A DNA stretch of 64,000 bases from Roseiarcus sp963781895 (GCA_963781895.1 CAWAIM010000029.1:1-64000), one strand, 5' to 3'. Positions 37,059 through 46,909 are shown, counted from the first letter of the stretch. The notes: a model not told the origin generated them from the letters alone. Translations and numbers: made by a program.

Positions 37059-37859
37059 ATGGCGCAATCGCAACTGCTCGTTCATCCCAGCCGGGCCGCC
37101 GACGGCGTCGGCCATCATATCACCCCGGCCAGCGCCGGATGGAGCTACGTCGGATTTGAGACGCGGACGATGAAGCACGGCGCGCAGTCCAAGCTCGAGA
37201 CGGCGGGAAACGAAGTCTGCGTCGTTCTCCTCTCGGGAAAAGCTCGGGTGACCGCCGACGGTTTCGATTCCGGGACGATCGGCGAGCGCGCGAGCGTGTT
37301 CGACGGCCTGCCATGGTCGGTCTATTTGCCGCCCCATAGCGCGGCGATAATCGAAGCGGCGTCCGATTGCGAGCTGGCGTTGTGCTCGGCGCCGGCGAGC
37401 GGACGACTGAAGGCGCGCGTCATCGCGCCGAGCGACGTCGGCACGCTGACCCGCGGAGCCGGCACGAACGCGCGCCACGTCCGCAACATCCTGCCCGAGG
37501 ACGCGGAGGCCGAGAGCCTGCTGGTCGTCGAGGTGATCACGCCCGGCGGCAACTGGTCGAGCTATCCGCCGCACAAGCACGACCGAGACGCGCTGCCTGA
37601 CGAATCGTATCTCGAGGAGACATACTATCACCGCCTGTCGCCTCCGCAGGGGTTCGCCTTCCAGCGCATATATACGGATGACCGCTCGCTCGACGAAACT
37701 TTGACAGTCACGGACGGAGACGTCGTGCTGGTGCCGCGGGGCTATCATCCTGTCGGCGCGCCGCACGGCTATGACCTGTTCTATCTCAATGTGATGGCAG
37801 GGCCGAAGCGGGTCTGGCGCTTTCACAACGACCCGGCGCACGAGTGGCTGATGAAATAG
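37059..37859 (+). CDS. iolB: 5-deoxy-glucuronate isomerase
   Basis: Cupin-fold isomerase of 266 residues acting after IolD in inositol breakdown. Conserved parts are WSYVGFETRTM, the metal-site block WSSYPPHKHDRDALPDESYLEETYYHR and VPRGYHPVGAPHGYDLFYLNVMAGPKR. ATG 37059 follows CAGGAGG. It is the last gene of the rightward iol unit, 110 bases after iolE, and is followed by an intrinsic terminator. Confidence 0.95.
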   Translation: MAQSQLLVHPSRAADGVGHHITPASAGWSYVGFETRTMKHGAQSKLETAGNEVCVVLLSGKARVTADGFDSGTIGERASVFDGLPWSVYLPPHSAAIIEAASDCELALCSAPASGRLKARVIAPSDVGTLTRGAGTNARHVRNILPEDAEAESLLVVEVITPGGNWSSYPPHKHDRDALPDESYLEETYYHRLSPPQGFAFQRIYTDDRSLDETLTVTDGDVVLVPRGYHPVGAPHGYDLFYLNVMAGPKRVWRFHNDPAHEWLMK

Positions 37860-37896
37860 CGTCGGCTTCGGTCCGTCGCATTCGCTCGCCAAAGAG

Positions 37897-37931
37897 AGGC
37901 GCGCTGGACGTAACTCGCGGCGCGCCTTTTT
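37897..37931 (+). terminator. Intrinsic terminator after iolB
   Basis: AGGCGCGC (37897-37904) pairs with GCGCGCCT (37920-37927) around a 15-base loop, followed by a T run. It lies 37 bases after the iolB stop and closes the iol operon. Confidence 0.75.
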
Positions 37932-38395
37932 GGGTCGCGGATTGCGTCTTTTCAATCGCTTGCGGCGCCATTTGGCGCCGACCCGACGCGCCGTGCATGC
38001 AATTCAGGCGGCTTGGGGTTCACGCAGCTGACGCGATGCTCCGCGCCGTTTCGCTGCGGGGCGAGGGCTTCGCGGCGGAGGCGTCGCGGGGCCGCAAACG
38101 CGACCGCTCCCGACCCGCGAGGCGGTTGGCCCCGCTTCCCGCCGCCGTTGAGCGCGAACGTCCGTCGGCGTGTCGCTCAGGCCTGTTCTGGCCGGTCATC
38201 GACCCGTATCGACAACAGAGCCAAGATACCACACTTTCCGATATTCGGAAATACAAATTTAGAAGTAATGGATATTATTATATGAATTGTCACCGGTCGC
38301 GCCGCGGCGCACCGTCTCCGGCGGGTCGCGCTCGATGATCGGCGGAGTCTCCGGCGCGCGGGCGTAAGCCGCGGGCGCTCACGCCGCGCGCGTCG
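37932..38395. other. Gene-free spacer after the iol operon
   Basis: About 460 bases. Mostly GC-rich without recognisable genes; a short AT-rich patch at 38220-38290 stands out. Small frames here look like noise. Confidence 0.5.
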
Positions 38396-38468
38396 CTCTC
38401 ATCAGATGCGGCGGCTGGTCGGACTCGCGGCCTCGCCGTCGCGCCGTGCGTCGGCCCGGCCGAATCCG
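38396..38468 (-). pseudogene. 3'-end fragment of a second SIS gene
   Basis: Read on the minus strand, this piece encodes RTARRRGRESDQPPHLM followed by RATRAA and a stop. It aligns in frame with the end of the neighbouring SIS gene (ATARRRGRDPDQPPHLL, KVTRTV, stop). Upstream of this stretch the similarity fades. It is a diverged remnant of a duplicated SIS gene, or of an earlier copy replaced by the present one. Confidence 0.6.
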
Positions 38469-38543
38469 GCGAAAGTCGTGCGAATTCGCCGTTTATTTCT
38501 GTTAGAGGGAGTCGCCCACCGCGGATCGATCCTCGCGCCCCGT

Positions 38544-39573
38544 CTAGACCGTCCGCGTCACCTTCAGAAGATGCGGCGGCTGATCGGGATCGCGGCCGCG
38601 CCGTCGCGCCGTCGCCTCCGCCAGGCGATAGAAGGCGTGCAGCGCGGCGATCGGCGTCAAGAGCGGATGGCCGGCGTCCGGCGCGACGAGGGTCGGCCAG
38701 CGCGGATGCGGCTCGACGTCGACAAGGAGCGGCGCGGCCCCGAACGAGGCAAGACGCTCGACGCTGTCAAAAAACCCCGTCCGCGCGGCGTCAGCGGGCG
38801 CGAAGGCGACAATCGGAAACCCGGGGCCGATGACGGCCGCCGGCCCGTGCAGCACTTCGGCGGACGAGAACGCTTCGGCGTGAATCGCCGAAGTTTCCTT
38901 GAGCTTGAGCGCGGCCTCGGCGGCTACGGCGAAGGTCGCGCCGCGACCGATCACGAACAGCGACGCGGAATTGGCCAGCGCCTCGACGGCCCGCTCTGGC
39001 GGTGGGGCGCGCGACGCGTCGAGAATGGAAGGCAGCTTGTCGAGCGCGGCTGCGAGTGCGGCGTCCTCGCACCAATGCGCCACCAGCGACACGCCGGCGA
39101 CGAGCGCGGCGATCATCGATTTCGTCGCCGCGACAGAGTGTTCCTGGCCGGCGCAGAGCGGCAACAGCGCGTCCGCGTCATGCGCGACCGGCAATTCTCA
39201 AGTCATTGACGAGCGCAATCGTCATCGCGCCAGAGGCCTTCGCCGCGCGCTGCATGGCGATGATGTCCGGACTGCGACCCGATTGTGAAATGGTGATGGC
39301 GGCCGCGCCGTCGAGCAGAAGCGGCGCGCGATAGAGCGAAGCGATCGATGGTCCCAGCGAGGCGCAGGCGAGAGCGATTCTGATCTCGACGAGGTGCTTA
39401 ACGAACAGACCCGCGTGATCGGAGCTCCCGCGCGCGATCGTCGCGACGAAGGAGGGCCTGCGCGCCCGCAGCAGCTCGGCCAGTTCAATCGTCGCGCGCG
39501 AATTGGCGGCCAATTGACGGCGTGCGACGGCGCCGCACTCGGCGATCTCCGCCGCCATGAAGGTTTCGCTCAT
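38544..39573 (-). CDS. SIS-domain aminosugar-phosphate deaminase/isomerase-like protein (one frameshift)
   Basis: Double SIS protein of about 342 residues related to AgaS and the isomerase half of GlmS. First SIS domain: VATIARGSSDHAGLFVKHLVE and AAITISQSGRSPDI; second: SLFVIGRGATFAVAAEAALKLKETSAIHAEAFSSAEVLHGP. The junction GQEHSVAATKS is diagnostic. The frame is broken near 39198; deleting one base joins IALVNDL to ELPVAHDADALLPLC. It probably acts on glucosamine-6-phosphate or a related sugar. ATG 39573 is used. Confidence 0.87.
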
Positions 39574-39779
39574 GGCGCTCCTCGGTCCGGACGCGGGCGC
39601 GCGCCCGACGACAGGGTCAGTCCGGCGACAGATTCATGAGTTTTCGAGCGTCCGTCCGACCGAAAAACTCCGTGATCGCCGAGACCGATGTCGAGCATCA
39701 TCGATTCTTGCCGGGTCGCCGACGCCGGCGTTCCCGAATACACGGGCGCCGTTCCGGGTTTCGAGCCTGTCGGGAGGCG

Positions 39780-40800
39780 CTACTGGCCAGCGGGCTTCTC
39801 GAGGTGGCCTCCGAACTCGTAACGCAATGCCGAAAGAATCTTGTCCTGGAATTCGGCCTCGCCGCGCGAACTGAAGCGCTCGTAGAGAGCGGTCGTCAGC
39901 ACGGGAACGGGCACTCCCTCGTCGATCGCCGCCTTGATCGTCCACCGGCCTTCCCCCGAATCCGATACCCGCCCCGAATATTTCGCGAGCTGCGGGTCCT
40001 GGATCAGCGCCGCCGCCGCCAGATCGAGCAGCCACGAGGCGATCACGCTGCCGCGGCGCCAAACCTCCGCGACGTCGGGCAAATCAAGGTCATATTGATA
40101 GAGCTCGGGGTCGGCCAGCGGAGTCGTCTCGGCGTCGCTCTCGTGGGCTCGTTTCCCGATGTTGGCGGAGTGAAGAACGGCGAGCCCTTCCGCATAAGAG
40201 GCCATGATTCCATATTCGATGCCGTTATGGACCATCTTGACGAAGTGACCGGCGCCGTTCGGACCGCAGTGCAGATAACCATTCTCCGACGTTCCCTTGA
40301 TCTTGTCCCGCCCTGGCGTTCGCTCGATGTGGCCGAGGCCCGGCGCCAGCGTGGCGAAAATCGGATCGAGATGGCTTCACTGCGGCTTCATCGCCGCCGA
40401 TCATCATGCAGAAGCCTCGCTCGAGGCCCCAGACGCCGCCGCTCGTTCCGACGTCCACGTATTGAACGCCCTTGGCCGCCAGCGCCTTGGCGCGCCGGAT
40501 GTCATCGACGTAGTACGAGTTCCCGCCGTCGATGAGGATGTCTCCCGGCTCGAGATGCGGTAAGACGCCGGCGATGGCGCTGTCCACCACCGCAGCCGGC
40601 ACCATCAGCCAAACCGCCCTGGGCTTCTGGAGCTTTGCCGCCAGATCCTGGAGCGAAGCCGCGCCTGTGGCGCCACGCTTGGCGACCTCCTCGACCGCCT
40701 TCGGCGACATGTCATAGGCGACGCAATCGTGACCGCCGGCAATCAGCCGGCGAACCATGTTGGCGCCCATGCGGCCTAAACCAACCATTCCCAGTTGCAT
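39780..40800 (-). CDS. gnd: 6-phosphogluconate dehydrogenase, short GntZ-type (one frameshift)
   Basis: Oxidative decarboxylation of 6-phosphogluconate to ribulose-5-phosphate. The corrected 339 residues match the short, usually NAD-linked form. The nucleotide motif is GMVGLGRMGANMVRRL, the substrate block DVGTSGGVWGLERGFCMMIGG, and the catalytic Lys/Asn region HFVKMVHNGIEYGIM. The frame shifts in a GG pair at 40373-40374; removing one base turns AVK-PSRSDF into AVK-HLDPIFATLAPG. Alone in its direction, 206 bases upstream of the SIS gene. Confidence 0.92.
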
Positions 40801-41167
40801 GGCGATCTCTCAGTGATTGGCTGGGCCCATTCGGGCCGGTTGGGCGCTGGCTCGAATATTGGCTCATTCGGGCGCATCGATGATACTCGCACAACGCGCG
40901 GCCGTTCGAAACTATCGACGACATCGCGCGACGGCTTCACGGTCCGCGGCGCTACATTCCCCGGCCGCCGCAATGGTGTGGCCAAAAAGCGTCTCCTTTG
41001 ACACAATTTAACCTGATTGGCGGATTCTGCGTCCGGCATAACCCCGGAGGTATTGCGCGACCCTCCCATATCACCATAATTTGAATTGCAGGCGCTTGCG
41101 GCGGGGGGAGTGCGGAGCGTCGAATTGCGTTGTTCGTCGAAGCACATCGCCAAAATTGGGGGAGCAC
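40801..41167. other. Divergent spacer between gnd and L,D-transpeptidase
   Basis: About 370 bases. A perfect TTGACA at 40998-41003 with a weak CGGATT 17 bases later could drive the transpeptidase gene. Nothing else recognised. Confidence 0.35.
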
Positions 41168-41719
41168 ATGGTTCGATCCCTGATCCGCGCCGCCGTCCTG
41201 GCCGGCCTGATTATGAGCGCAAGTTCGGCGCCTCTGTTCGCCAGCGCTCTGGACTCGCAGTTGCAACCGTTCGCTTCGCCGATCCCACGCCAGACCGTCA
41301 ACTTCAACGGCAGGGAAGCTCCTGGGACGATCATCATCCGCACCGGAGAGCGGCGGCTCTATTTCATCCTGCCATACCATCAGGCGCTCAGATATGGCGT
41401 CGGGGTTGGGCGGCCCGGCTTCACCTGGGCGGGCGTGACGCGTATCGGCAACAAACGGGAATGGCCGGACTGGACGCCGCCGCCGCAGATGCTGAGGCGT
41501 CGTCCTGACCTTCCGCGGCATATGGAGGGCGGTCTCGACAATCCGCTCGGGGCGCGAGCGATGTACCTTGCCGGCACGCTCTATCGCATCCATGGGTCGA
41601 ACGAGCCCGACACGATCGGGCAGGCGGTCTCGTCCGGCTGCATCCGCATGACCAATGACGACGTCGTCGATCTATACAGCCGCGCCAGAATCGGCGCCCG
41701 GGTGATCGTGACCCGCTGA
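41168..41719 (+). CDS. L,D-transpeptidase, YkuD family
   Basis: Periplasmic enzyme forming 3-3 cross-links or anchoring proteins in peptidoglycan. The 183 residues begin with a signal peptide (cut after about residue 27) and contain one YkuD domain with the catalytic motif HGSNEPDTIG ... SSGCIRM, where the Cys is the nucleophile. ATG 41168 follows GGGGGAGC. A second, related L,D-transpeptidase lies at 45072; the two share the REWPDWTPPP/WSPPDSVKR type region. Confidence 0.92.
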   Translation: MVRSLIRAAVLAGLIMSASSAPLFASALDSQLQPFASPIPRQTVNFNGREAPGTIIIRTGERRLYFILPYHQALRYGVGVGRPGFTWAGVTRIGNKREWPDWTPPPQMLRRRPDLPRHMEGGLDNPLGARAMYLAGTLYRIHGSNEPDTIGQAVSSGCIRMTNDDVVDLYSRARIGARVIVTR

Positions 41720-41792
41720 GGAGGCTCGCCGCCGGCCGTCTTCCGCCGGCGGGCGCCTTCCCTTCCGGCAATTGCGCGACTATGTTGTGGCG

Positions 41793-42812
41793 ATGGATGT
41801 TGACGCGCCCCTGTCCGCGCCGCCGCTGGTCGATCCGTTCGGCCGCGCGATCGCTTATGTGCGGGTTTCGGTGACGGACCGCTGCGACTATCGGTGCGTC
41901 TACTGCATGTCCGAGGACATGAGTTTCCTGCCCAAGCGCGACGTGCTGTCGCTCGAGGAGCTGGATCGTTTGTGCTCGGCTTTCGTGGGTCTTGGGGCGC
42001 GCAAGATCCGCGTCACCGGAGGCGAACCGCTGGTCAGGCGCAACGTGATGTCGCTGTTTGGCGGCCTGTCGCGACATCTGGCGAACGGGTCGCTCGACGA
42101 AGTGACGCTGACGACGAACGGCTCGCAACTCGCACGCTTCGCCCGCGAACTCGTCGATTGCGGCGTCAAACGCGTCAACGTCTCGCTCGACACGCTCGAC
42201 CCGGACAAGTTCCGAACCGTCACGCGTTGGGGCGATCTGAAGGTCGTTCTGGGCGGCGTCGACGCCGCGGCCGGGGCGGGACTCAAGATCAAGATCAACA
42301 CCGTCGCGCTGAAGGGCTTCAACGACCGCGAGGCGCCAGTTCTGGTCGAGTGGGCGCACCGGCGCGGCTTTGACATCAGCTTCATCGAGGTCATGCCGCT
42401 TGGCGCGATGGAGCGCGATCGCGCCGACCAGTTCATGCCATTGACGGAGCTGCGCGCCGATTTCGAGCGCTCGTGGACCCTGACGCCATCCGCCTACGCG
42501 ACCGGCGGCCCGGCGCGCTACTACGACGTCAAAGAGACCGGCGGCCGCGTCGGCTTCATCACTCCGCTCACGCACAATTTCTGCGAGAGCTGCAATCGCG
42601 TGCGAGTCACCTGCACCGGCACGCTCTATATGTGCCTCGGGCAGGAGGACGCGGCGAATTTGCGCGAGCCGTTGCGCCGCTCTCAATCCGACGAGCCGCT
42701 TGTCGCCGCGATCCGCGCGGCGATCGCGCGCAAGCCCAAGGGTCATGACTTCGTCATCGCCCGCGCGGCGGCGCCGGCGACGAAGCGGCATATGAGCGCG
42801 ACCGGCGGCTGA
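41793..42812 (+). CDS. moaA: GTP 3',8-cyclase MoaA
   Basis: Radical-SAM enzyme starting molybdenum cofactor synthesis. The 339-residue protein has the N-terminal cluster motif Cys31-x3-Cys35-x2-Cys38 (DRCDYRCVYC), the SAM block VTGGEPLVR and the C-terminal second cluster motif CESCNRVRVTCTGTLYMC. The last residues end in GG, as MoaA's C-terminus does. An in-frame TTG at 41772 would add seven residues; ATG 41793 is preferred. Confidence 0.95.
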   Translation: MDVDAPLSAPPLVDPFGRAIAYVRVSVTDRCDYRCVYCMSEDMSFLPKRDVLSLEELDRLCSAFVGLGARKIRVTGGEPLVRRNVMSLFGGLSRHLANGSLDEVTLTTNGSQLARFARELVDCGVKRVNVSLDTLDPDKFRTVTRWGDLKVVLGGVDAAAGAGLKIKINTVALKGFNDREAPVLVEWAHRRGFDISFIEVMPLGAMERDRADQFMPLTELRADFERSWTLTPSAYATGGPARYYDVKETGGRVGFITPLTHNFCESCNRVRVTCTGTLYMCLGQEDAANLREPLRRSQSDEPLVAAIRAAIARKPKGHDFVIARAAAPATKRHMSATGG

Positions 42813-42926
42813 TCGCGCGTCATATTTTTGCCTTACGCCCCGCTGGCGACGCGCGCGGTTAAGCTCTATATCAGTCATTGATGATGGGCGGGACCTTGAC
42901 TCTCCGCTCCCAAAAGGACCAACGCC

Positions 42927-43268
42927 ATGTCGGATGCTCGCGAACGAATCGAGAAAGTGATTTCGGAAAACCCGGTCGTGCTGTTCATGAAGGGCACGCC
43001 GCAGTTTCCGCAATGCGGTTTCTCGGGCCAAGTCATTCAGATCCTGGACTATCTCGGCGCGCCAGTGGTCGGCGTCAACGTGCTCGAGGACGCGGATATC
43101 CGTCAGGGCATCAAGGAATACGCCAACTGGCCGACAATTCCGCAGCTCTACGTCAAGGGTGAATTTGTCGGCGGCTGCGACATCGCGCGCGAGATGTTCC
43201 AGTCGGGCGAACTGGCCGCCATGCTTGCCGATGCCGGGATTCCGCTGAAGACACAAGCCGGGATCTGA
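42927..43268 (+). CDS. grxD: Monothiol glutaredoxin, CGFS type
   Basis: Iron-sulfur carrier glutaredoxin of 113 residues. The active site is Cys30 in PQCGFSGQ, with Lys22 (MKGTP) and the glutathione-binding WPTIPQLYVKGEFVGGCDI. Grx4/GrxD proteins pass 2Fe-2S clusters, often with BolA; no bolA is adjacent here. ATG 42927 has weak upstream pairing (AAAAGGACC). Confidence 0.95.
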   Translation: MSDARERIEKVISENPVVLFMKGTPQFPQCGFSGQVIQILDYLGAPVVGVNVLEDADIRQGIKEYANWPTIPQLYVKGEFVGGCDIAREMFQSGELAAMLADAGIPLKTQAGI

Positions 43269-43657
43269 TCCCTCCCGCCGATATGAGTCTCCAACTCGTC
43301 GTCGCGGACGTCACCACCTCGACATCGATGGGATCTTCAACGCCGACCTCTCGACGCGGGCGAAATGCGGCCCGGTCGAAGCAGCCGATCCGCCGCGTCT
43401 CGTGCCCAAGGCTTCCTGATGCTGATGCCGCGATCGGCGCCTGTCCAACCGGCGAGGCTCGCTTGACGACGGGCTTTCATGCCGCGCCGGGGTTTGAATG
43501 CGCAAAGCCTGGCGGACGTTCTCCACAGACAATTCGAGGCTCGCGTCATCGAAACGTCATTAGCCTTTATACTCAATTGAAATGTTTCGATGCGAACGAT
43601 AGGCTGACATGTTACGCGGCCCGTTCGCCGCGCCTCTGGCGATCCGTGGACTGACAC
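43269..43657 (+). promoter_or_regulatory. Spacer with possible phaZ promoter
   Basis: Gene-free stretch of 389 bases. TTGAAA (43577-43582), a 17-base spacer and TAGGCT (43600-43605) form a plausible promoter 50 bases before the PHB depolymerase gene. Nothing else stands out. Confidence 0.35.
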
Positions 43658-44943
43658 ATGGCTCAAAGCTATCAGTATCAACTCTATGAGATTGCGCATG
43701 CTGCGCTGGCGCCGGCGCGCGCCGTCTCCGACGCGGCGCATCTCGTTTTCCGCAATCCGTGGAACCCGCTCGCCCACACGCCCCTGGGCCGGAACATCTC
43801 GGCCGGCACCGAATTGTTCGAGCGCGTGACGCGCCGTTACGGCAAGCCGACGTTCGGGCTCGACGAGATCAAGATTGACGGAGTCGTCTATCCGGTTCTC
43901 GAGGAGATCATGTGGAGCCGGCCGTTCTGCAATCTGCTGCGGTTCGTGCGCCCCGACCTGGCCGGCGCCGGCAAGCAGCCCAAGCTGCTGATCGTCGCGC
44001 CGATGTCGGGCCACTACGCGACCTTGCTGCGCGGCACTGTCGAGGCGTTTCTGCCGGATTTCGACGTCTACATCACCGACTGGGTGGACGCGCGCGCGGT
44101 TCCCCTGGCGGTCGGGGCCTTCGATCTCGATGACTACATCGACTATCTGCGCGAAATGCTCGATTTTCTCGGGCCCGGCGTTCACACGATCGGCGTTTGT
44201 CAGCCGGCCGTGCCGCTGCTGGCGACCGTCGCTCTGATGGAGGCGAGCGGCGACCTCGCCGCGCCCTCGAGCATGACCCTGATCGGCGGCCCGATCGACA
44301 CCAGACGCAGCCCGACCGAAGTCAACAAGCTCGCCGAAAAACGCGGCGTCGAATGGTTCCGCCGCCATTGCCTGCATACCGTGCCGTTCCCCTATCCGGG
44401 ATTTGGCCGGGCGGTCTATCCCGGCTTCTTGCAACTGTCCGGATTCATGGCGATGAACCTCAACCGCCATGTCAATGCTCACTTCGAGATGTTCAACCAT
44501 CTGGTCACCGGCGACGGCGACTCGGCCGAGAAGCACCGGGAATTCTACGACGAGTATATGGCCGTGATGGATTTGACCGCCGAATACTACATGCAGACGA
44601 TCGAGACGGTATTCGTGCGCCACGCCCTGCCGAAAGGCGAGATGAGGCACCGCGGGCGGGCGGTCGATCCGACCGCGATCCGCAAGTGCGGCTTGATGAC
44701 GATCGAAGGCGAGAAGGACGACATCTCCGGCGTCGGCCAGACCTACGCGGCGAATGAATTGTGCGTCAATATCCCGAGGCGAAGAAGCAGCACTACCTGG
44801 CGGTGGGGGTCGGCCATTACGGCGTCTTCAACGGCTCGCGTTTCCGCGCCGAGGTTGCTCCGCGCATCCGCGCCTTCGCCGCCGACATCGACGCGCTGGC
44901 CAGGCCGCGCCGATCGAACGGGGCGGGACGAGGGACCCACTAA
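43658..44943 (+). CDS. phaZ: Intracellular PHB depolymerase (one frameshift)
   Basis: Mobilises stored polyhydroxybutyrate. The sequence (about 428 residues) has the lipase-box-like HTIGVCQPAVPLL with Cys181 as nucleophile, as in PhaZ1 of Ralstonia, and GRAVYPGFLQLSGFMAMNLNRH. Near 44774 the frame must lose one base: restoring it joins NELCVNIP to EAKKQHYLAVGVGHYGVFNGSRFR, which includes the catalytic His. This is the only shift in the window that needs a base added. The gene ends at 44943, 128 bases before the second L,D-transpeptidase. Confidence 0.9.
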
Positions 44944-45071
44944 GGACCGTCTCGCGCCGAGCCCCGCCCGCCCGCGCCAAGCCGGCGTTTGTTTACCTCA
45001 CGCCGCGGTTTGCCGCGTCTGCGCGCTCGACAGATGCTAGTCTGGCCGCAGGGCGTGCGGAGGCAAGCAGG

Positions 45072-45590
45072 GTGGTCGCATCGGCCAAGACGACGGTCGC
45101 GGCAGCGCTGGCGCTGCTCGGCGCGCTGGGGGCGGAGCCCGCCGCGGCGGGACGGGTGGTCGGCTACGAGTTCGGCTATCCTTCCGGCGCCATCGTCATC
45201 AGCCAGACCGCCAGGACGCTCTATCTGATCGTCGGTCCGCGAACGGCGATCGCCTATCCGGTCGCCGTCGCCAAACACGGCAAGGAGTGGAGCGGGCTCG
45301 CCCACGTCGAGCGCAAATATGTCGAGCCCGCGTGGTCGCCGCCGGACTCGGTGAAACGCGACCATCCCGAATTGCCGGACGTCATTGCCGGCGGCTCGCC
45401 GCACAACCCGATGGGGGCGCGCGCGATCACGCTCGACCGCGACGAAATCGCCATCCACGGCACCACCCGGGCGATGCGGGCCTCGGTCGGCTCCGCGGCC
45501 TCCTACGGCTGCATTCGCATGTATAATGAAGACGTGATCGACCTCTACGATCGCGTGGCCGTCGGCGCGCCGGTGATGATGGAGCGCTGA
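45072..45590 (+). CDS. L,D-transpeptidase, YkuD family (second copy)
   Basis: Exported enzyme of 172 residues with a signal peptide ending near AEPAAA (residues 1-27) and one YkuD domain whose catalytic motif is HGTTRAMRASVG ... SYGCIRM. GTG 45072 follows GGAGG with nine-base spacing. It is convergent with the DUF1674 gene, four bases between stops. It differs from the copy at 41168 by having Tyr-Gly-Cys instead of Ser-Gly-Cys before the nucleophile. Confidence 0.9.
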   Translation: MVASAKTTVAAALALLGALGAEPAAAGRVVGYEFGYPSGAIVISQTARTLYLIVGPRTAIAYPVAVAKHGKEWSGLAHVERKYVEPAWSPPDSVKRDHPELPDVIAGGSPHNPMGARAITLDRDEIAIHGTTRAMRASVGSAASYGCIRMYNEDVIDLYDRVAVGAPVMMER

Positions 45591-45594
45591 GGCG

Positions 45595-45816
45595 TCAGAA
45601 GTCGCTGGCCAGGCCCTTCACCTCCCAGTCGCCGTAGCGGACCGGGTCGGGACCGCCGCGGCCGTCGAACTCGCGCGGAAGCGCCGGCGCCGGTCGCGCG
45701 CGCCGCTCCGCCGCCTCGGCAAGCGCCCGTCGCGCCGCCGGCGGCAGATCGCGCTTAGCGTCGGCGCGCAAGTCCGGGCCGGAGCCCGCGCCCGGATCGT
45801 CGCTGTTCGTCGTCAT
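45595..45816 (-). CDS. DUF1674 protein (SDHAF4-like succinate dehydrogenase assembly factor)
   Basis: Small protein of 73 residues whose C-terminus EFDGRGGPDPVRYGDWEVKGLASDF is the DUF1674 signature shared with mitochondrial SDHAF4/Sdh8, a chaperone for flavinylated succinate dehydrogenase subunit. Role by homology only. In related genomes it often lies beside an rsmB-type gene; here a 1.2-kb accessory patch lies between. Confidence 0.88.
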   Translation of the reverse strand: MTTNSDDPGAGSGPDLRADAKRDLPPAARRALAEAAERRARPAPALPREFDGRGGPDPVRYGDWEVKGLASDF

Positions 45817-46093
45817 CGCCGCCTCACCCTCGATCCCCGTTCCCGGGCGCCTTGCACTTATGTCAGCGACTCAAGCTTTTCAGGGTCTTGGGCGCCATTT
45901 TCTGCAACTCGGGACGCAAAGCGCGCCGGGCGGACGGCGCCCCTTGCCCGAGCGCGTGGGCAATCCCGCCTATGGCGCCGACCCCCGAGCCAAATCAGCA
46001 GGCGGCTGACCCGTTCGCCGCCCCCGCGGCCGGGTCCCGCCTTCGCCCGGCGCGATCAAGACCCACAATAGCACGATTTCTGAATTTCGCAAG
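45817..46093. other. Spacer upstream of DUF1674 gene
   Basis: About 280 bases without recognisable genes; should include the DUF1674 promoter. It precedes the transposase remnant. Confidence 0.4.
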
Positions 46094-46133
46094 AAAATGT
46101 CGGGCTCTTATAGCGTTAACTGTTTGTCGGCCG
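46094..46133. repeat. Direct repeat, left copy
   Basis: Contains aatgtcgggctcttatagcg followed by ttaactgtttg and cggccgc. It is repeated in the same direction at 46672-46711 with about 80 percent identity by eye. It adjoins the 3' side of the transposase remnant and may be an insertion-sequence end. Confidence 0.55.
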
Positions 46134-46184
46134 CAATCGCTCGCACGCCTTCGGTCCCCTGTCGTCATGCGGAGCCTGGCCGGC

Positions 46185-46600
46185 CCGCCCCGTTTGCGCG
46201 CCTTGCGCGGCAGATCAGACCACCGGCCCTTGAAGGATTCAAGGATGAAGGTTTCGTCCGCCTCGACGATTCCGCTCAGCTTTCTCAGGCTTGTCGGCGG
46301 CCGGAGCGCCCAGAAACCGATGCCGCCAGCGAAACGCCGTCGTCGGATGCACCCCGCAAAGCTCGGCCGTCTTGGCCAGGCTTTTGCCTTCGATCATCGC
46401 CCGAGCGTGGTCGAACCAACGCTCCCTTTTGTGCAGATGCGCCATCGCCGTCTTGGTGAGCGCATTGAAGGTGCGCCCGCAGCTCTTGCAACGGAACCGC
46501 GAAAGCCCATGCGAGCGTCCCCAGGCGACGATCGCTCGTCCTGCGCAATGCGGACAGCCTTGGCTCGCCACTCGCTCATGGCCGCTCGTCCCCAAAGCAT
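46185..46600 (-). pseudogene. IS1595-type transposase remnant
   Basis: Minus-strand fragment with the N-terminal zinc ribbon CPHCAGRAIVAWG ... FRCKSCGRTFNALT, a helix-turn-helix region SLAKTAELCGVHPTTAFRWRHRF, and, after removing one base in a TTT run (46281-46283), KLSGIVEADETFILESFKG with the first catalytic Asp of the DDE triad. The sequence stops matching after RKARKRGG, so the other catalytic residues are gone. Start and N-terminal arm are unclear. It is a dead copy, possibly a deletion derivative. Confidence 0.75.
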
Positions 46601-46671
46601 CCGGACGACGACCCCGCTTCGCGCCTCTGTCCGTCGCCCCGCCGGCCGCGGAGGTCTCCGTCTCTCCCGCC

Positions 46672-46711
46672 CGAAATGTCGGCTCTTTTCGCGTCAACTG
46701 TTGGCGGCGAT
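46672..46711. repeat. Direct repeat, right copy
   Basis: Contains aatgtcggctcttttcgcg then tcaactgttggcggc. It matches the copy at 46094-46133 in the same orientation, 578 bases away, with the transposase remnant between. Confidence 0.55.
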
Positions 46712-46746
46712 AGGCGCGGGGCCAAAATCCGCAGAAGCATTCGCAT

Positions 46747-46776
46747 GTCATGGCTGGGCTTGACCCGGCCATCTGG
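46747..46776 (+). repeat. REP-like palindromic repeat, copy 1
   Basis: ATGGCTGGG and CCCGGCCAT pair around CTTGA (46750-46772). The same motif occurs in inverted orientation at 46880-46909. Such palindromes are dispersed between genes in many Rhizobiales. Confidence 0.6.
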
Positions 46777-46879
46777 GCAGACGACCGGCGACGCTTGAGG
46801 CAATTTCGAAAAGGCCAGTCATTCCAATAGATTGCGGTGGTCGAGTTCTGAACTCGAGCAGTTCCGCAGGGCATGATCG

Positions 46880-46909
46880 TGGATAACCGGGTCGAGCCCG
46901 GCCATGACG
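46880..46909 (-). repeat. REP-like palindromic repeat, copy 2
   Basis: CCGGG and CCCGG pair around TCGAG (46887-46901), followed by GCCATGACGG; this is the inverted counterpart of the copy at 46747. The pair brackets about 100 bases without a gene. Confidence 0.6.

Noticed and set aside
41421..43256. A 611-codon minus frame
   Set aside because: Antisense to moaA, grxD and the end of the L,D-transpeptidase gene.
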